Positions 25,193-32,622 of a stretch of 35,620 nucleotides of DNA are shown here, piece by piece. The position numbers and the translations under genes are program-made. The notes beneath the pieces were generated by a model. It had not been told where the DNA came from. It saw nothing but the letters and a program-made list of their open reading frames with translations, and did not search any database. Source of the DNA: CAZEZY01 sp964516635 (GTDB taxonomy: Bacteria > Pseudomonadota > Gammaproteobacteria > Burkholderiales > Burkholderiaceae_C); contig CAZEZY010000006.1 of NCBI GenBank assembly GCA_964516635.1, positions 1 through 35,620 on the forward strand. The letters are read 5' to 3'. Every line of letters starts with the position of its first letter. Positions within the stretch are counted from its first letter, which is position 1.

Positions 25193-25499
25193 CGTTCACA
25201 ACCACCACACCCGCCACGATCAGGGCCAGACCCAGCATCTGCTGGGGTGACAAACTCTGCTGGTACAGCACATAGGCGGCCATCGAGATCAGAACAATGC
25301 CCAGACCAGACCAGATCCCGTAAGCAATGCCGACCGGAATGGTTTTGATGGCAAGCGATAGGCAATAGAAGGCTGCTGCGTAACCCACAACCGTGATCGT
25401 TGAAGGAATGAGGCGGGTGAACGAATGCGTGGCCTTTAAGGCCGAGGTGGCGATCACTTCCGCCAGGATGGCGAAAGCCAGTGCAAGGTAGGGATTCAT
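25182..25499 (-). CDS. Small multidrug resistance (EmrE/SMR) protein
   Basis: This 105-residue protein has four helices. The first, MNPYLALAFAILAEVIATSALK, carries the essential glutamate (about E14) of SMR proteins, and AYGIWSGLGIVLISMAAYVL is the helix-3 signature; the MNPY start fits EmrE-like quaternary-ammonium exporters rather than Gdx guanidinium exporters. It works as a proton antiporter dimer in the inner membrane. It lies on the opposite strand inside the phosphonate region, overlapping the Nudix gene by 11 bases at its stop. Its start codon overlaps that of the divergent DMT gene by two bases. Confidence 0.88.
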   Translation of the reverse strand: MNPYLALAFAILAEVIATSALKATHSFTRLIPSTITVVGYAAAFYCLSLAIKTIPVGIAYGIWSGLGIVLISMAAYVLYQQSLSPQQMLGLALIVAGVVVVNVRW

Positions 25500-26364
25500 G
25501 TTTCAAACGGGGGCGGATTTGAACAATGGCGTGTTGCTTGTGGTGCTGGGCGCAGCGCTGTTGCATGCGCTCTGGAATGCCATGATCCGTCATTCGCATG
25601 ACAAGCCTTTGTACACCTTGTCGTTGCATCTGTGCAGTGCAGCCGTTGCGCTGCCCGTGCTGATGGTGATCGGGCTGCCGGATCCAGCGAGTTATCCGTA
25701 TCTGCTCACTTCGATTTGCCTTCACGGCGTCTACATCCATCTGCTGGCGAAGGTTTATGCCAGTGGGCCATTTGCCCTGTCTTACATCCTGATGCGTGGC
25801 ACAGCACCCATGGTCGTGTTGCTCATCACGTTCTGGTATCTGGATGCCGGGATGAGCGTTTCGGTGACACTGGGCATGGCTGTGCTGGCTGCAGGCATCT
25901 TTTCGGTGCTGTATGCCTACGATCGGGCGCCGATGCGTCATCTGCAATCGGCGCCACTCAGGTGGGCCATGGTCAATGCGCTGATCATTGCCGTGTACAC
26001 GGTGGTGGACGGCCTCGGCGCCCGGGTTGCCGGAAACCCGCTGAGCTATGTGTTCGCCTCAGCCCTGTTTGAACCCTTGCTGGTGTACTTGTTCGGATTT
26101 CGCCATCAGACTGCTCAACTCAAAGTCTTTTTCATCCGTCACATTCGTCTGATCTTTCTGGGTTCGGTCATTTCCCTGTCGGGCTATTCCATGGTGCTGT
26201 GGGCCATGACCCAGGCGCCCATTGCGGTCGTTTCCAGCCTCCGAGAAACTTCGGTGATCTTTGCCGCAGTGATCGCCGTGCTCTGGTTCAGGGAGGGCCG
26301 ATGGAAACCTGTGGTGATGTCATCCGTTCTGGTTTTTATGGGCGTTTACCTGCTGAAGGTCTGA
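25498..26364 (+). CDS. DMT/EamA-family permease
   Basis: This 288-residue protein has about ten helices in two EamA-type halves. The segments ALLHALWNAMIRHS (helix 1), SYILMRGTAPMVVLLITFWYL (about residues 94-114) and the second-half SSLRETSVIFAAVIAVLWFREG are typical of drug/metabolite transporters. AAGGTAGGG lies close before the ATG at 25498, supporting this start, which overlaps that of the divergent SMR gene. A link to aminophosphonates is possible by position only. The stop overlaps the convergent parA gene by 45 bases. Confidence 0.85.
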   Translation: MFQTGADLNNGVLLVVLGAALLHALWNAMIRHSHDKPLYTLSLHLCSAAVALPVLMVIGLPDPASYPYLLTSICLHGVYIHLLAKVYASGPFALSYILMRGTAPMVVLLITFWYLDAGMSVSVTLGMAVLAAGIFSVLYAYDRAPMRHLQSAPLRWAMVNALIIAVYTVVDGLGARVAGNPLSYVFASALFEPLLVYLFGFRHQTAQLKVFFIRHIRLIFLGSVISLSGYSMVLWAMTQAPIAVVSSLRETSVIFAAVIAVLWFREGRWKPVVMSSVLVFMGVYLLKV

Positions 26365-26979
26365 TTGCTCCAGCCACTTCCCGATGGATGTCCAGGCATC
26401 CAGATCCTTGGCCACCTGGCTTGGGGCCACGTCGAACAGTGTGAGCCCCTGCATCGCCAGCCTGACGTAGTTCTGGGTGTCGCGCAAATACGCCAGCACG
26501 GGCAAATCGAGCGCTTCGAAAAAGGCTTTCAGGCGCTCGGCGGCGATGGTGCGTTCGTCGACCCGCATGCCCACCACGGCAATGTCCAGATCACGGGCAT
26601 GCCGGTGGTCTTTCAGGCTTTCCAGAAACACATGGGTGGCATGCATGTCGAAGGGGCTGGGTTGTACCGGGATGACCAGCTTGGCCGATCGCTTGAGCAC
26701 TTCCTTGAGCAGTCGGCCATGAATGCCAGCGGGGGTGTCGAGCACCACATGCGTGGTGCCGCGCGGCGGCTTGAGCACATCGGTCGATGAGGCGTCCCAG
26801 GTGACGATGGGCCGGGCTTCCCGAGGGCGTACCTTCAGCCATTCCGCCGACGACTGCTGCCGGTCGGCGTCACCCAACATCACCGAGTATCCGCGTCGGG
26901 CAAAGTAGCCGGCGATGTGGGTGGAAAGGGTGGACTTGCCAACCCCGCCTTTGGGGTTGGCCACGACGACCAGTGTCAT
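26320..26979 (-). CDS. Orphan ParA-family ATPase
   Basis: This 219-residue protein is a small ParA/MinD-type P-loop ATPase. The deviant Walker A with signature lysine is ANPKGGVGKSTLSTH at about residues 8-22, the Walker A' segment is GDADRQQSS and Walker B is HVVLDTPAG. It has no N-terminal DNA-binding domain, so it is of the type Ib/orphan class, which position chromosomes, plasmids or protein clusters and usually act with a small partner. The ATG at 26979 is set by the family N-terminus MTLVVVANPKGG. It lies 16 bases after a small basic protein gene, and no parB gene is present. Confidence 0.85.
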   Translation of the reverse strand: MTLVVVANPKGGVGKSTLSTHIAGYFARRGYSVMLGDADRQQSSAEWLKVRPREARPIVTWDASSTDVLKPPRGTTHVVLDTPAGIHGRLLKEVLKRSAKLVIPVQPSPFDMHATHVFLESLKDHRHARDLDIAVVGMRVDERTIAAERLKAFFEALDLPVLAYLRDTQNYVRLAMQGLTLFDVAPSQVAKDLDAWTSIGKWLEQSDLQQVNAHKNQNG

Positions 26980-26995
26980 GTTCAGGCGGTTCCGT

Positions 26996-27427
26996 TCAGG
27001 GGTTGGCGGTCGCCGGTGCGGGGGCGCTGGCTGCGCGTGAGGCACGGGCCGGGCGCTTGGCGGCCGGTTTGGCGGCTGACTTGGCGGCCGGCTTGGCTGA
27101 GGGCACGGGCTGGGCCTTCGCCTTGGGCGCGGCGGTTTCGGCAACGGGTTTCGCAGGGGCCGTTTCGGAACGGGCGGGACGCCCGGTTTTCAGGCTTTCC
27201 ACGCTGTCGATCGCCGCCAGCAGGCCCTGGTCGTTCGTGGCATTCAGCGCCAGGATGCCTGCGCGGAGCAATTCGCTTTTCTTGACGGCCTTGCCCAGCG
27301 TGAGGGCACGCACTTTGAGTGCATCGATCAGCGCGTATTCGTCTTTCGGCATGCAGAAGCTGTCGCGCACCAGTTTGATCTTGCGTGGCTTGGTGTCGGC
27401 GGTGTCTTTGGTCTTGCGGCTGGACAT
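26996..27427 (-). CDS. Small basic protein with RHH-like head and histone H1-like tail
   Basis: This 143-residue protein has an N-terminal domain of about 75 residues with a possible ribbon-helix-helix pattern (KIKLVRDSFCMPKDEYALID, then KKSELLRAGILAL), and a C-terminal tail (about residues 85-143) made almost only of Ala, Lys, Pro, Ser and Arg, with repeated KPAAK-type units. Such tails bind DNA without sequence preference. I do not recognise a named family. GAGGAG lies 6 bases before the ATG. It is followed by the orphan parA, and a palindrome lies directly in front, so a partition-complex or autorepressor role is plausible inference. Confidence 0.7.
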   Translation of the reverse strand: MSSRKTKDTADTKPRKIKLVRDSFCMPKDEYALIDALKVRALTLGKAVKKSELLRAGILALNATNDQGLLAAIDSVESLKTGRPARSETAPAKPVAETAAPKAKAQPVPSAKPAAKSAAKPAAKRPARASRAASAPAPATANP

Positions 27428-27441
27428 GAATGCTCCTCAAT

Positions 27442-27469
27442 GGTGTAAACAATATATACAGTTTACACC
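27442..27469. promoter_or_regulatory. 9-bp-arm palindrome before the basic protein/parA operon
   Basis: GGTGTAAAC (27442-27450) and GTTTACACC (27461-27469) are perfect inverted arms around a 10-base A/T-rich spacer containing TATATA. The site lies 15-42 bases upstream of the leftward start at 27427. It could be a promoter operator for the ribbon-helix-helix-like protein or a parS-like site for the orphan ParA. Confidence 0.65.
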
Positions 27470-27546
27470 GAATTCGGATTTCACGCGCTTGTCATCCGAT
27501 CTGCATAAGGTGGTGGGGTGTTCCTGCTGCCGATCGTCTGAACATC

Positions 27547-28740
27547 ATGAGCCCGCCATCCCTGTTGCTGACCCTGAATGCCGGTTCTTCTTCATTGAAA
27601 TTCGGTGTGTACGAGCCTGACCCCGCACTGAATCCAGTGGCCAGTGGACAGGTTGTACGCATCGGTGGCAACAGCGTCCTCACCGTCACCCCCAACCAGG
27701 CCGAATGCAGTCTCGTGCCGGTGAATCAGGCGCTGGGCCCGGTCAGTCATTCCGGTGCGGTCGATGCGATGCTGAACTGGCTCGGTCGCTTCCTGGCGGG
27801 ACGACCGGTGATGGCTGTGAGCCACCGGGTGGTGCACGGTGGCCCGGCGCTCGCCGAGCCCATCCGTCTGGATGCCGCCGCCATGGATCGTCTCGCCGAT
27901 TGGATTCCGCTGGCTCCCCTGCATCAGCCCTTCAATCTGGCGGGCATCCGGGCCGCCCGGGAGGCCTTTCCGGACGCCGTGCAGGTGGCCTGCTTCGACA
28001 CGGCCTTTCACCGGCACCACGACTTTGTCACCGATGCCTTTGCCCTGCCTCGCCAACTCTACGACGCAGGCATTCGGCGTTACGGGTTTCATGGCTTGTC
28101 TTATGAGTTCATTGCCCGCCGGCTGCAGGTGCGCCATCCGGTTCTTCACGGGGGGAGGGTGGTGGTGGCCCATCTCGGTAACGGGGCCTCGATGTGTGCT
28201 TTGCGAAGCGGGCGTTCCATGGCTTCAACCATGGGTTTTTCGGCGCTCGACGGTCTTCCCATGGGCACCCGTTGTGGCCAGCTCGACCCTGGTGTGCTGC
28301 TCTACCTGATGGAGCACGAGCGCATGGATGCCCATGCCCTTCGCGATCTGCTCTATCACGAGTCGGGGCTGAAGGGGTTGTCCGGCCTGAGTCACGATGT
28401 TCGCGAACTCACCGCCTCCGATAGCCCCAGGGCCCGAGAGGCGCTCGCCTATTTTGCCAACCGGTGTCGTCGCGAAATCGGCGCTCTCGCGGCCTGTCTG
28501 GAGGGGATCGATGGTCTGGTTTTCACCGGTGGCATTGGCGAACACTCGGCCGAGGTGCGCGCCATGATCCTGTCCGGCATGAACTGGCTGGGCATCGAAT
28601 GGGACCCCCAGTCCAACATCCAGCACGAAACGGTCATTTCATCGCCCGAATCCAGGGTTCGGGTGCTCGTCATCCCGACGGATGAAGAGCGCATGCTCGC
28701 CGAGCATGCCTGCCAGCTGCTCGGCCTTCGAGTGTCCTGA
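27547..28740 (+). CDS. ackA: Acetate kinase
   Basis: This 397-residue ASKHA-fold kinase interconverts acetyl phosphate + ADP and acetate + ATP. Signatures are LLTLNAGSSSLKFGVY at the N-terminus, VSHRVVHGGPAL, ACFDTAFHRHH, RRYGFHGLSYEFIA and LVFTGGIGEHSAEVR. VAHLGNGASMCALRSGRSMASTMGFS is the nucleotide/phosphate region. The ATG at 27547 is placed by the family N-terminus; no strong ribosome site is seen. It is followed after 26 bases by fabI and faces a phosphotransacetylase fusion gene on the other strand, so acetyl-CoA to acetate chemistry is complete within the cluster. Confidence 0.93.
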   Translation: MSPPSLLLTLNAGSSSLKFGVYEPDPALNPVASGQVVRIGGNSVLTVTPNQAECSLVPVNQALGPVSHSGAVDAMLNWLGRFLAGRPVMAVSHRVVHGGPALAEPIRLDAAAMDRLADWIPLAPLHQPFNLAGIRAAREAFPDAVQVACFDTAFHRHHDFVTDAFALPRQLYDAGIRRYGFHGLSYEFIARRLQVRHPVLHGGRVVVAHLGNGASMCALRSGRSMASTMGFSALDGLPMGTRCGQLDPGVLLYLMEHERMDAHALRDLLYHESGLKGLSGLSHDVRELTASDSPRAREALAYFANRCRREIGALAACLEGIDGLVFTGGIGEHSAEVRAMILSGMNWLGIEWDPQSNIQHETVISSPESRVRVLVIPTDEERMLAEHACQLLGLRVS

Positions 28741-28766
28741 TTCAACCGCTTCAAGGAGTTCGCATC

Positions 28767-29594
28767 ATGTTCATCGATCCATTTTCCATCGATCCCCTGC
28801 CCAAGGTCTGGGACGAAAACGCCCGCATCGGCGACATGCTCAAAGGCAGACGTGGCCTGGTGGTGGGGGTGGCCAACGGTGACAGCATTGCCTTTGGCTG
28901 TGCGGCGAAGTTGCGCGCATTTGGTGCCGATATCGCGCTCACCTATCTGAATGACAAGGCGCGGCCCCATGTCGAGGCGTTGGCCCACCAGATCGATGCC
29001 CGACTGGTGCTGCCACTGGATGTGACCCAGCCCGGGCAGATGAAAGGCGTTTTCGAGGCCATCGGCGAGGCGTGGGGCAATCTGGACTTCGTGATTCACT
29101 CGATTGCCTACGCCCCCAGAGACGATCTCCATGGTCGCATTCTGGACTGTTCGCAAGCGGGCTTCCTGATGGCGATGCAGGTGTCGTGCCATTCGTTCAT
29201 CGAGATGGCACACCATGCCGAACCGCTGATGAATCCCGGAGGTGCCATGATCACCATGAGCTATTACGGGGCTGACAAGGTGGTGAACAACTACAACATG
29301 ATGGGCCCTGTGAAGGCCGCGCTGCAGTCTTCCGTGCGTTACCTGGCCAAGGAGTTGGGTGAGCGGGACATCCGGGTCTTTGCCGTGTCGCCTGGCCCCC
29401 TGCGCACCCGGGCGGCCTCGGGCATCGCCCATTTCGATGAGTTGATCGACATGGCCGTTGCGCGTGCCCCCGGTCATCGCCTGGTGGACATCGCCGAGGT
29501 GGGGCGCACGGTGGCGTTTCTGGTGGGTGGGGGTGCATCCGGCATGACCGGCGACGTGATCTATGTGGATGCCGGGTTGCACAACATGGCCTGA
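28767..29594 (+). CDS. fabI: FabI-type enoyl-ACP reductase paralogue
   Basis: This 275-residue SDR-fold protein carries the FabI cofactor region GVANGDSIAFGCA, the catalytic segment SYYGADKVVNNYNMMGPVKA with the Tyr-x6-Lys pair, and the late GPLRTRAASGI loop. It should reduce enoyl-ACP (or enoyl-CoA) with NADH or NADPH. The N-terminus is about 20 residues longer than typical FabI (MFIDPFSIDPLPKVWDEN). Its place beside ackA and a MaoC-Pta fusion, away from other fatty acid synthesis genes, suggests a second, specialised copy. AAGGAG lies 9 bases before the ATG. It converges with the fusion gene with no spacing. Confidence 0.87.
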   Translation: MFIDPFSIDPLPKVWDENARIGDMLKGRRGLVVGVANGDSIAFGCAAKLRAFGADIALTYLNDKARPHVEALAHQIDARLVLPLDVTQPGQMKGVFEAIGEAWGNLDFVIHSIAYAPRDDLHGRILDCSQAGFLMAMQVSCHSFIEMAHHAEPLMNPGGAMITMSYYGADKVVNNYNMMGPVKAALQSSVRYLAKELGERDIRVFAVSPGPLRTRAASGIAHFDELIDMAVARAPGHRLVDIAEVGRTVAFLVGGGASGMTGDVIYVDAGLHNMA

Positions 29595-31004
29595 TCAGGC
29601 CATGGGGTGCCTGGATCGGCTTTTGTGAGCCACCAGTTGCGCCAGCAGTGCCGAGGCCACTCGGGCACGTGGACCATCGGCGCGGCTGGTCAGGGCAATC
29701 GGCACACGGGCTCCCAGCACGATGCCAGAACCGGTGGCGCCTGCCAGGTACTCCAGCTGCTTGGCCAGCATGTTGCCGCTTTCCAGGTCTGGCACGGCCA
29801 GGATGTCGGCCTGTCCGGCCACGGGCGACTCGATCTGCTTGATGGCTGCTGCCTCGGCCGAGATGGCGTTGTCGAAAGCCAGTGGGCCATCCAGCAGGCC
29901 ACCACGGATCTGCCCCCGGTGGGCCATCTTGCAAAGGGCAGCGGCATCCAGCGTGGAAGGCATGTCGGATTTGACGTTTTCCAGCGCGGCCAGCAGGGCC
30001 ACGCGGGGGGTTTCGATGCCCAGCATGCGGGCAAAATCGATGGCGTTCTGCACGATGTCGACCTTTTCTTCGAGCGTGGGTCGAATGTTCAGGGCCGCGT
30101 CGGTGATCACCAGGGGCTTGCTGTAGAGCGGTACATCGAAGCGAAAGACGTGAGACATCCGCCGACCGGTTCGCAGCGCCTGGCGGCTCAGCACGGCATG
30201 GATCAGTTCGTCCGTGTGCAGGCTGCCCTTCATCAGCGTTTCCACCTCGCCCGAGGCCGCCATGGCAGCGGCCTGATCGGCGGCGGCATGGCTGTGAGGC
30301 ACATCCAGGATGTCCATGCCATTCAGATCGATGCCGAACGCATCGGCCATTGCACGGATGCGTGCGTCCGGACCAATCAGGACGGGATCCAGCAATCCGA
30401 GGTGTGCCGCATCCATCGCGCCTTTCAGCGAGCCCTCGTCGCAGGGGTGAACCACCGCACAGCGAACGGCCGGCATGTCATGCACCAGCGCCAGCAGTTC
30501 CTGAAACCGGGCTTCAGGATCGAACACCTGGATCTGCGGGACAATACCCCGTGGCATGCGCACCTTCTGCGCAGGGGCCAGCACCCGTGCCACACCGCTG
30601 ACGACTCGCTCCTCGTTCTGGTTCACCACTTCGCAAGCCAGTTCCACCATCTTTTTTTGGTCGTCCTTGGCGATCACGGTGGCACTGACGGTGAGCGTGT
30701 CGCCAATCCGGACAGGCCTCGAAAAATGCAGCGCCTGGTCCAGATAGATGGTTCCCGTGCCTGGAAACTGCGTCCCGAGCAGGGCAGAAATCAAGGCCCC
30801 GCTCCACATGCCATGCCCAATGACGCCATGGAACAGTGTCTCGTTGGCGTAGGCGGGATTCAGGTGGGCCGGGTTGGTGTCGCCCGATACGGCGGCAAAT
30901 GCCTGAATGTCCTGCGGGGTGAGGGTGCGCATCAAGCGGGCACTCTGGCCGATCTGCAGTTCTTCGAACGTGTGGTTCTCGACAAAATCGTCACGATGGT
31001 TCAT
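29595..31004 (-). CDS. Fusion of MaoC-like enoyl-CoA hydratase and phosphate acetyl/butyryltransferase
   Basis: This 469-residue protein has an N-terminal hotdog MaoC dehydratase domain (about residues 10-145; AVSGDTNPAHLNPAYA is the family motif with the catalytic Asp/His, then GVIGHGMWSGALIS) and a C-terminal PTA_PTB phosphotransacetylase domain (about 165-460; GPDARI, then LVITDAALNIRPTLEEK, DNAISAEAAA and LEYLAGATGSGIVLGARVPIALTSR). It is the known bifunctional enoyl-CoA hydratase/phosphate acetyltransferase type. The ATG at 31004 fits the MaoC start and overlaps the preceding gene by 14 bases. With ackA opposite, it would make acyl phosphate available to the kinase. It is the last gene of the leftward operon. 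Confidence 0.9.
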   Translation of the reverse strand: MNHRDDFVENHTFEELQIGQSARLMRTLTPQDIQAFAAVSGDTNPAHLNPAYANETLFHGVIGHGMWSGALISALLGTQFPGTGTIYLDQALHFSRPVRIGDTLTVSATVIAKDDQKKMVELACEVVNQNEERVVSGVARVLAPAQKVRMPRGIVPQIQVFDPEARFQELLALVHDMPAVRCAVVHPCDEGSLKGAMDAAHLGLLDPVLIGPDARIRAMADAFGIDLNGMDILDVPHSHAAADQAAAMAASGEVETLMKGSLHTDELIHAVLSRQALRTGRRMSHVFRFDVPLYSKPLVITDAALNIRPTLEEKVDIVQNAIDFARMLGIETPRVALLAALENVKSDMPSTLDAAALCKMAHRGQIRGGLLDGPLAFDNAISAEAAAIKQIESPVAGQADILAVPDLESGNMLAKQLEYLAGATGSGIVLGARVPIALTSRADGPRARVASALLAQLVAHKSRSRHPMA

Positions 31005-32622
31005 GGTCGTGTGTCCTCTGGTGTCGGAGTTTGTGGAGTCGCTGGCGCAGGGCTTCGTCGGTGACCCGGATGCTGGACACCTTTCCGACGTAAACGCGGC
31101 CGGTGTTGCCGTCCAGGGTGATCCAGTCGCCTTCGGCAATCGTCTGCTCACCCAGCTGGATGCAACGCCGTGTGTCGTCAATGCGCAAGGCGGTGCACCC
31201 CACCAGACAGACCTTGTTCAACTGGCGGGCCACCACCGCGGCATGTGAAGTCCGGGCGCCCCGCTGGGTCAGCAGGCCGACGGCGGTTTCCAGCGCGGCG
31301 ATGTCACTCGTCAGGGCATCCTGGCGGACCAGCACCACGGGAATGCCCGCGCGGGTGCGCTCCTGAACCCGATCGATATCCAGCGCCACTTCGCCACCAG
31401 CCACCCCGCCGCAGGCCGCTATCGCTTCGGCCACACCCTCAGGGGCAGACGCGCCAGTGGGGTCTCCGCCATCAAACACCAGTTGTTCGGTGGCAAGGTC
31501 TTCGTCTTCGATGCTGGCTGTGCGCGCCCTGGCGGTTGTGGCATCAATGAGGCCTTCATCCATCAAGTCCAGGGCGATTCGGGCCGTGGCCACCGGTGTG
31601 CGCTTGCCAGAGCGGGTTTGCAGCAAATACAGCGCCCCCTCCTCGATGGTGAACTCGAAGTCCTGCATGTCGCCGAACATCCTTTCCAGGCGCAGTGCAG
31701 CGATTTGCAACTGGCTCCAGGCATCCGGGGCGACTTGTGCGAGCGCCGAGTGTCCATGCGCATTGCGCTGACCGGCCACCACATCCTCCCCTTGCGCATT
31801 CACCAGAAAATCCACCCACAGCCCCGGCGTTCCATCGGTCGGATGGCGTGTGAAACCCACACCGGACCCCGAGTGCCCACCGGCGTTGCCGAACACCATG
31901 CGCTGGATGGTCACGGCGGTGCCTATCGCTTCATCAATCGCGTGCGAATGCCGGTAGGCAGCCGCCTTGGGCAGATGCCAGGAGGCGTAGACGGCTTTCA
32001 CCGCACCCGATAACTGATCTCTGGCGTCCTGTGGAAAAGCGTCACCGGCATGCAGCCGATACAGTTCCAGGAAGCGCTGGCTGAGTTCACGCAACTCGCT
32101 GAAATCCAGGGCCCTGTCGTCCCGCCCCCCGGTGAACCGGGTCATTTCGTCTTCAAACAGCTGCCCGGGCAGTCCAGCCACCACTTCCCCATAGGTGGCG
32201 ATCAGGCGGCGGTAGGCATCCCAGACCAGTCGCGGGTTCCCGGTCTGGCGCAGCAGACCCGGCAGCGTGGCATCGGACAATCCCACGTTGAGCAAGGTTT
32301 CCATCATGCCAGGCATGGAAACCGGCGCGCCCGACCGCACGGAGACCACCAGGGGGGATTTCGAGTCACCCAGCGTCAGGCCAGTGGCCGCTTCCAGAGC
32401 CGGCAGGGCAACGCTGAACAAGGGCAGCAGACAGTCTTCGGGCCGGTGGGTGAACGCAGTGCCAATGACCAAGGCCTGCGGCACCGGCAGTCCGATGGCC
32501 GACATCTGCTGCAGGTGGTAGGCCTTCGATCCCATGTTGGCGGGTGTCGCTGCCTCGGCACGGGTGGCTTGAGTGGACCCGATCAGGTGGAAATGTCGGG
32601 GCCAGTGGGGGGCGTTTTTCAT
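30991..32622 (-). CDS. Dikinase-like protein lacking the pyruvate/PEP barrel
   Basis: This 543-residue protein matches the first two parts of pyruvate phosphate dikinase. The ATP-grasp part carries MGSKAYHLQQMSAIGLPVP, VVSVRSGAPVSMPGMMETLL, GNAGGHSGSGVGFTRHP, DFLVNAQGEDVVAG and MQDFEFTIEEGALYLLQTRS. The swivelling phosphohistidine domain carries GARTSHAAVVARQLNKVCLV, with the histidine near 460. The C-terminal TIM barrel that binds pyruvate or PEP (a further 340 or so residues) is absent. The stop is natural, with downstream genes intact. It should transfer phosphate from ATP (and perhaps Pi) to its histidine; the acceptor is unknown. It overlaps both neighbours (ATGA with the PhoU-like gene upstream). 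Confidence 0.85.
   Translation of the reverse strand: MKNAPHWPRHFHLIGSTQATRAEAATPANMGSKAYHLQQMSAIGLPVPQALVIGTAFTHRPEDCLLPLFSVALPALEAATGLTLGDSKSPLVVSVRSGAPVSMPGMMETLLNVGLSDATLPGLLRQTGNPRLVWDAYRRLIATYGEVVAGLPGQLFEDEMTRFTGGRDDRALDFSELRELSQRFLELYRLHAGDAFPQDARDQLSGAVKAVYASWHLPKAAAYRHSHAIDEAIGTAVTIQRMVFGNAGGHSGSGVGFTRHPTDGTPGLWVDFLVNAQGEDVVAGQRNAHGHSALAQVAPDAWSQLQIAALRLERMFGDMQDFEFTIEEGALYLLQTRSGKRTPVATARIALDLMDEGLIDATTARARTASIEDEDLATEQLVFDGGDPTGASAPEGVAEAIAACGGVAGGEVALDIDRVQERTRAGIPVVLVRQDALTSDIAALETAVGLLTQRGARTSHAAVVARQLNKVCLVGCTALRIDDTRRCIQLGEQTIAEGDWITLDGNTGRVYVGKVSSIRVTDEALRQRLHKLRHQRTHDHEPS

Noticed and set aside
26996..27260. Repeated KPAAK-type units as a DNA tandem repeat
   Set aside because: The repetition is at the protein composition level (Ala/Lys/Pro tail); the DNA shows no regular period that would make it a repeat array.
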